From contig NZ_CP107567.1 in assembly GCF_025854275.1 (NCBI RefSeq), positions 6,820,001 through 6,884,000 on the forward strand: a stretch of 64,000 nucleotides of DNA. The letters are read 5' to 3'. A program made the position numbers and the translations under genes. Positions 60,963-64,000 of this stretch are shown piece by piece. This stretch comes from Streptomyces peucetius. GTDB taxonomy: Bacteria > Actinomycetota > Actinomycetes > Streptomycetales > Streptomycetaceae. Each line of letters begins with the position of its first letter. The stretch's first letter is position 1. The notes beneath the pieces were generated by a model. It ran no database searches and was not told where the DNA came from. It saw only the letters and a list, made by a program, of their open reading frames with translations.

Positions 60963-61753
60963 GCGTGACGACGAGCATCACCGACGCGGCGCTCACCGTC
61001 GAGGACGTGACCGTCCGCTTCGCCGGGCTCACCGCCCTCGACGGGGTGTCGTTCACGGTGGAGCCGGGCAGCGTGCATGCCGTCATCGGACCGAACGGGG
61101 CCGGCAAGTCGACCACGTTCAACGTCCTTTCCGGGGTCTACAGGGCGACGGAGGGAAGCGTCCGCTTCGGCGACGACGAGCTCACCGGCCTGCCGCCGCA
61201 CCGCATCGCGGCCCTCGGCGTGGCCCGCACCTTCCAGAACCTCGCGCTCCCGCCCCGTGCCACGGTCGCCGACAGCCTGCTGCTCGGCCGGCACCGGCTC
61301 ACCCGTACCGGGTTCGTGGCGGCGGGACTGCGGCTGCCGTCGGCGGCGCGCGAGGAACGCCGGCACCGCGAACGGGTCGCGGAGATCGCCGAGTTCGTCG
61401 GACTCGCCGGCGACCTCGACCGGCCCGCCGGTGAACTCCCTTACGGAAAGCAGAAACTCGTGGAACTGGCCCGCGCCCTGTGCATGGAGCCGCGGATCCT
61501 GCTCCTCGACGAACCCGTCGCGGGCATGACCGCCGACGAACGGCGGCAGACCGCCGCGGTCGTCGCCGGCGTACGCGACAGCCTCGGCATATCGATCGTG
61601 CTCGTGGAACATGACATGGGGGTGGTGATGCGGCTCGCGGACGCCGTGACCGTGCTCGACTTCGGACGCCGTATCGCGGGCGGCACGCCCGCACAGGTGC
61701 AGAGTGATCCGGCAGTCGTCCAGGCGTACCTCGGTACGGAGGCCACGCCATGA
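60959..61753 (+). CDS. Branched-chain amino acid-type ABC transporter ATPase (LivG-like)
   Basis: 264 residues, GTG start overlapping the previous stop. Walker A IGPNGAGKSTTFNVLSG, the Q-loop GVARTFQNLALPPRATVADS, the LivG-type signature ELPYGKQKLVELARAL and Walker B ILLLDEPVAGMTADE with VLVEHDMGVVMRLADAV. The PYGKQ form of the signature is normal for LivG. It overlaps the permease gene by 4 bp (ATGA). Confidence 0.93.
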   Translation: MSVTTSITDAALTVEDVTVRFAGLTALDGVSFTVEPGSVHAVIGPNGAGKSTTFNVLSGVYRATEGSVRFGDDELTGLPPHRIAALGVARTFQNLALPPRATVADSLLLGRHRLTRTGFVAAGLRLPSAAREERRHRERVAEIAEFVGLAGDLDRPAGELPYGKQKLVELARALCMEPRILLLDEPVAGMTADERRQTAAVVAGVRDSLGISIVLVEHDMGVVMRLADAVTVLDFGRRIAGGTPAQVQSDPAVVQAYLGTEATP

Positions 61754-62640
61754 CCACCTTCACCGAACTCCTCCTCGGCGGACTGTCCATCGGCTCCGTC
61801 TACGCCCTGATCGCGCTCGGCTTCGTCGTGATCTTCAAGGCGACCGAGGTGGTCAACTTCGCCCACGCGTCGCTCCTCCTCGCCGGCGGCTACATCACCG
61901 CCGTGCTCCACGACGACCTCGGCTTCTGGCCGGCGCTGGCCGTCGGCATCGCGGGCGCGGCGGTCGTCGGCTCGGCCGTCGACTTCCTGGTCATGCGCCG
62001 TTACCAGGGCTCCGACCACAGCGTCCTCGCCATCGTCACGATCGGCGTCGACATCCTTCTCACCACCGAACTCACCCGTCTGATCGGCACGGACGTGCTG
62101 GCGCTCGGCGACCCGTGGGGCGACCGGGTCGTGAACATCGGTGAGATCACCGTCGCCCAGACGAGGATCGCGGCGTTCGTCGCGGCGGCGCTGCTCATCA
62201 CCGCGTTCCTGCTGGCCTTCCGCTACACCTCGTGGGGCGTGGCGATGCGGGCGGCGGCCGAGAACCCGCAGACGGCCGCGCTGATGGGGGTACGCCTCGG
62301 CCGGGTGTCCATGTCGGCGTGGGCGGTCGCCGGTGCGCTGGCCGCGGTCGCGGCGCTGTTCCTGACCGTCTTCCCGACGCCCGGTCTGGAACGGGCCACG
62401 TCGCTCGCGGCCCTGAAGGCGTTCCCGGCCGCGATCCTCGGCGGCCTGGACTCGACCACGGGTGCGCTGGCCGGCGGGCTGATCGTCGGGGTCACGGAGT
62501 CGTTCGCGACGGGTTACCAGAGCGAACTGACGTTCCTCGGCGGGGGGATCGGCGACCTCGCCCCGTATCTGGTGATGCTGCTCGTGCTACTGGCGCGGCC
62601 GGCCGGACTCTTCGGCACGAAGGAGCTCGCGCGTGTCTGA
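61750..62640 (+). CDS. Branched-chain amino acid-type ABC transporter permease (LivH-like)
   Basis: 296 residues with about eight membrane helices. It opens with LLLGGLSIGSVYALIALGFV and IFKATEVVNFAHASLLLAGG, the classical LivH N-terminus, and holds RAAAENPQTAALMGVRLGRV, the loop that contacts the ATPase. The late FPAAILGGLDSTTGALAGGL is also typical. It forms the channel with the LivM-like protein, whose start lies 8 bases inside this gene. Confidence 0.93.
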   Translation: MTTFTELLLGGLSIGSVYALIALGFVVIFKATEVVNFAHASLLLAGGYITAVLHDDLGFWPALAVGIAGAAVVGSAVDFLVMRRYQGSDHSVLAIVTIGVDILLTTELTRLIGTDVLALGDPWGDRVVNIGEITVAQTRIAAFVAAALLITAFLLAFRYTSWGVAMRAAAENPQTAALMGVRLGRVSMSAWAVAGALAAVAALFLTVFPTPGLERATSLAALKAFPAAILGGLDSTTGALAGGLIVGVTESFATGYQSELTFLGGGIGDLAPYLVMLLVLLARPAGLFGTKELARV

Positions 62641-63823
62641 CACCTCCCGCCCGCACCCGGACACGACGATGGCGCCCCCGCCACCGACGGGCGCCCCCGG
62701 CGCCAAGCCTTCGCCGACGCAGGCGGCACAGCCACCCGCCCGGACCGCCAAGCCAGCCGCGGCCGCCGGGCGGTTCCGGCCGCGGCCCCGCGCGTACGTC
62801 TGGGGGTTGTTCTCACTCCTCCTCCTCGCGCTGCCCTTCTACCTCGACCGCTTCTGGCTGCAGGCCGGGCTGTTCGCCATGGCCGCCGCCATAGGTGCCA
62901 TCGGGCTCAACCTGCTGACCGGCGCGACCGGGCAGCTGTCCATGGGCCACGCCTTTTTCCTCGCCGTCGGCGCGTACGGCTACTGCATCCTGGCGGGCGG
63001 CAACGAGACGCAGAGCGGCCATGAGCTCACCGGCCTCGGTCTGCCGACCTGGCTGGCCGCCGTGCTCGCCGTGTGCCTCGCGGGGGTGGCGGGCGGGGTG
63101 TTCAGTCCGATCGCCGGCCGGCTGCGCGGGGCGTACCTCGGCATCGCGACCCTCGCGCTGATCTTCGTCGGCCAGCATGTGCTGTTCAACGCCCGTGACC
63201 TGACCGGTGGTTTCAACGGGCGGTCCGTGCCCCCGCTCTCCCTCTTCGGGTTCGACTTCGACGACACGGAAGTCCTCGTCGCCGCCGTCCCGTTCCAGTC
63301 CATGGAGAAGCTCTGGTACGCCGCGCTCGTCGCTCTCCTCGCCTGCGGGCTCTTCGCCCGCGGCGTGCTCCGCGGCCGGCCCGGCCGCGCGATGAACGCC
63401 CTGCGGGACCACCGCATCGCCGCGGGCGTGATGGGCGTGCCGGTCGCCCGCTACCGTGCCGCCGTCTTCGTCCTGTCGTCGATGTACGCGGGCCTCGCCG
63501 GCGTCCTGCTCGCCCTGGTCTTCCAGCGGACCGTGCCCGAGTACTTCGGCATGATCCTCTCCCTCGAATACCTCGCCATGATCGTCATCGGCGGTCTCGG
63601 CACGGTCGCGGGAGCTGTCGTCGGCGCGGTCTTCGTCTCGCTGCTGCCCCAGGTGCTCACCCGCTGGAGCGACGCCCTGCCCCTGGTCTCCGCGCCGGGT
63701 ACCGGCGGTGTCTCCCCGGGAGAGGCCTCCCGCTATCTGTACGGCGCGGCGGTCGTCGCGGTCGTGCTGTTCCTGCCCGGCGGACTCACCCGCCTCGTTC
63801 CGTCCCCTCGGGAGAAGAAATGA
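62633..63823 (+). CDS. Branched-chain amino acid-type ABC transporter permease (LivM-like)
   Basis: 396 residues, GTG start overlapping the previous gene by 8 bases. A Pro/Ala-rich cytoplasmic leader of about 50 residues precedes roughly ten helices: YVWGLFSLLLLALPFYLDRF, then AIGLNLLTGATGQLSMGHAF, and later AMNALRDHRIAAGVMGVPVA, the ATPase-contact loop, and YLAMIVIGGLGTVAGAVVGA. The family layout is complete. The stop overlaps the binding-protein start (ATGA). Confidence 0.93.
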   Translation: MSDTSRPHPDTTMAPPPPTGAPGAKPSPTQAAQPPARTAKPAAAAGRFRPRPRAYVWGLFSLLLLALPFYLDRFWLQAGLFAMAAAIGAIGLNLLTGATGQLSMGHAFFLAVGAYGYCILAGGNETQSGHELTGLGLPTWLAAVLAVCLAGVAGGVFSPIAGRLRGAYLGIATLALIFVGQHVLFNARDLTGGFNGRSVPPLSLFGFDFDDTEVLVAAVPFQSMEKLWYAALVALLACGLFARGVLRGRPGRAMNALRDHRIAAGVMGVPVARYRAAVFVLSSMYAGLAGVLLALVFQRTVPEYFGMILSLEYLAMIVIGGLGTVAGAVVGAVFVSLLPQVLTRWSDALPLVSAPGTGGVSPGEASRYLYGAAVVAVVLFLPGGLTRLVPSPREKK

Positions 63824-64000
63824 AGTCAAGAACGTACGCGGCGGTCCTCGCCGTCCTCGCGCTGACGGTGACGGCCGGCTGCAGCTCCAAGGCCGCCGGC
63901 GGCGACGGTGACACCAAGGGCGCCGGGGGAGTGAAGAGCGGGGAGGGCGTCACCGACAAGACCATCACGCTGGGTGTGCTGACCGACATGACCGGGGTCT
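63820..64000 (+). CDS. ABC transporter substrate-binding lipoprotein (LivK-like), 3' end cut off
   Basis: Only the first 60 residues are in the window. They show a lipoprotein signal (YAAVLAVLALTVTAGCSS, lipobox TAGC), a Gly/Lys/Asp-rich linker and the first strand of a type-I binding fold, ITLGVLTDMTGV. GGAGAAG lies just before the ATG, which overlaps the LivM stop. It should deliver the substrate to the permease pair. Confidence 0.9.
   Translation, partial: MKSRTYAAVLAVLALTVTAGCSSKAAGGDGDTKGAGGVKSGEGVTDKTITLGVLTDMTGV

Overview
The window is about 73 % G+C. Codon third positions are almost all G or C, start codons are often GTG, and many genes overlap as ATGA or GTGA. Together with 19-bp DmdR/IdeR-type iron boxes and the protein families present, this points to a Streptomyces chromosome. 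All statements rest on reading the sequence; no database search was run.

Region 1 (1-24.2 kb) is a siderophore locus. It starts inside the last module of a non-ribosomal peptide synthetase (NRPS), followed by an overlapping MbtH protein. A cobalamin riboswitch then precedes a btuFCD-type vitamin B12 importer. Next come a heterodimeric ABC exporter pair and, divergently, two FecCD permeases with an ATPase, each side with its own iron box. A YtcJ-like amidohydrolase and a phosphopantetheinyl transferase close that operon. A further iron box precedes a GNAT acetyltransferase that resembles N-acetylglutamate synthase. Convergent to it, an iron box drives isochorismatase-argC-argJ-argB-argD, which is an ornithine-making set without argF, G, H or R. 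A last iron box precedes a DUF2470 gene that is split into two frames, then a siderophore-interacting reductase. The pieces suggest a 2,3-dihydroxybenzoate and ornithine (or arginine) containing siderophore whose ornithine supply is tied to iron starvation.

Region 2 (24.3-45.2 kb) is mostly cell-surface, regulatory and housekeeping genes. It holds a secreted peptidoglycan-binding protein, a Tat-exported PhoX-like protein, a 699-residue protein with two PGRP/amidase domains, a winged-helix regulator, a decayed FUSC membrane gene next to a MarR regulator, an M15 peptidase, an SDR/TetR divergent pair with two perfect palindromes, and a large DUF1996 protein with an LAETG tail. Further on are an exported and strongly divergent MIO-type aromatic amino acid lyase, a membrane-anchored Mrr-like nuclease, gamma-glutamyltransferase, an inositol-phosphatase-like enzyme, a nucleotidyltransferase and an FAD oxidoreductase.

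Region 3 (45.4-53.8 kb) is a polysaccharide catabolic locus: a PL8 lyase, a sugar ABC transporter, a D-2-hydroxyacid dehydrogenase and a divergent DeoR/LacI-hybrid regulator. It seems to be decaying, because the binding-protein gene carries an in-frame TGA and the dehydrogenase gene an internal deletion with a frameshift.

Region 4 (53.8-59.7 kb) carries a macrodomain protein, DUF4291, an Ada-AlkA fusion, Ogt, a sirtuin, an orphan antitoxin-like protein and glycerate kinase. A 326-bp palindromic element with 20-bp inverted ends follows. Region 5 (60.2-64 kb) is a tightly overlapping branched-chain-amino-acid-type ABC importer (livFGHMK order) whose binding-protein gene runs off the window. No rRNA, tRNA, CRISPR array, transposase or prophage structural gene was recognised.
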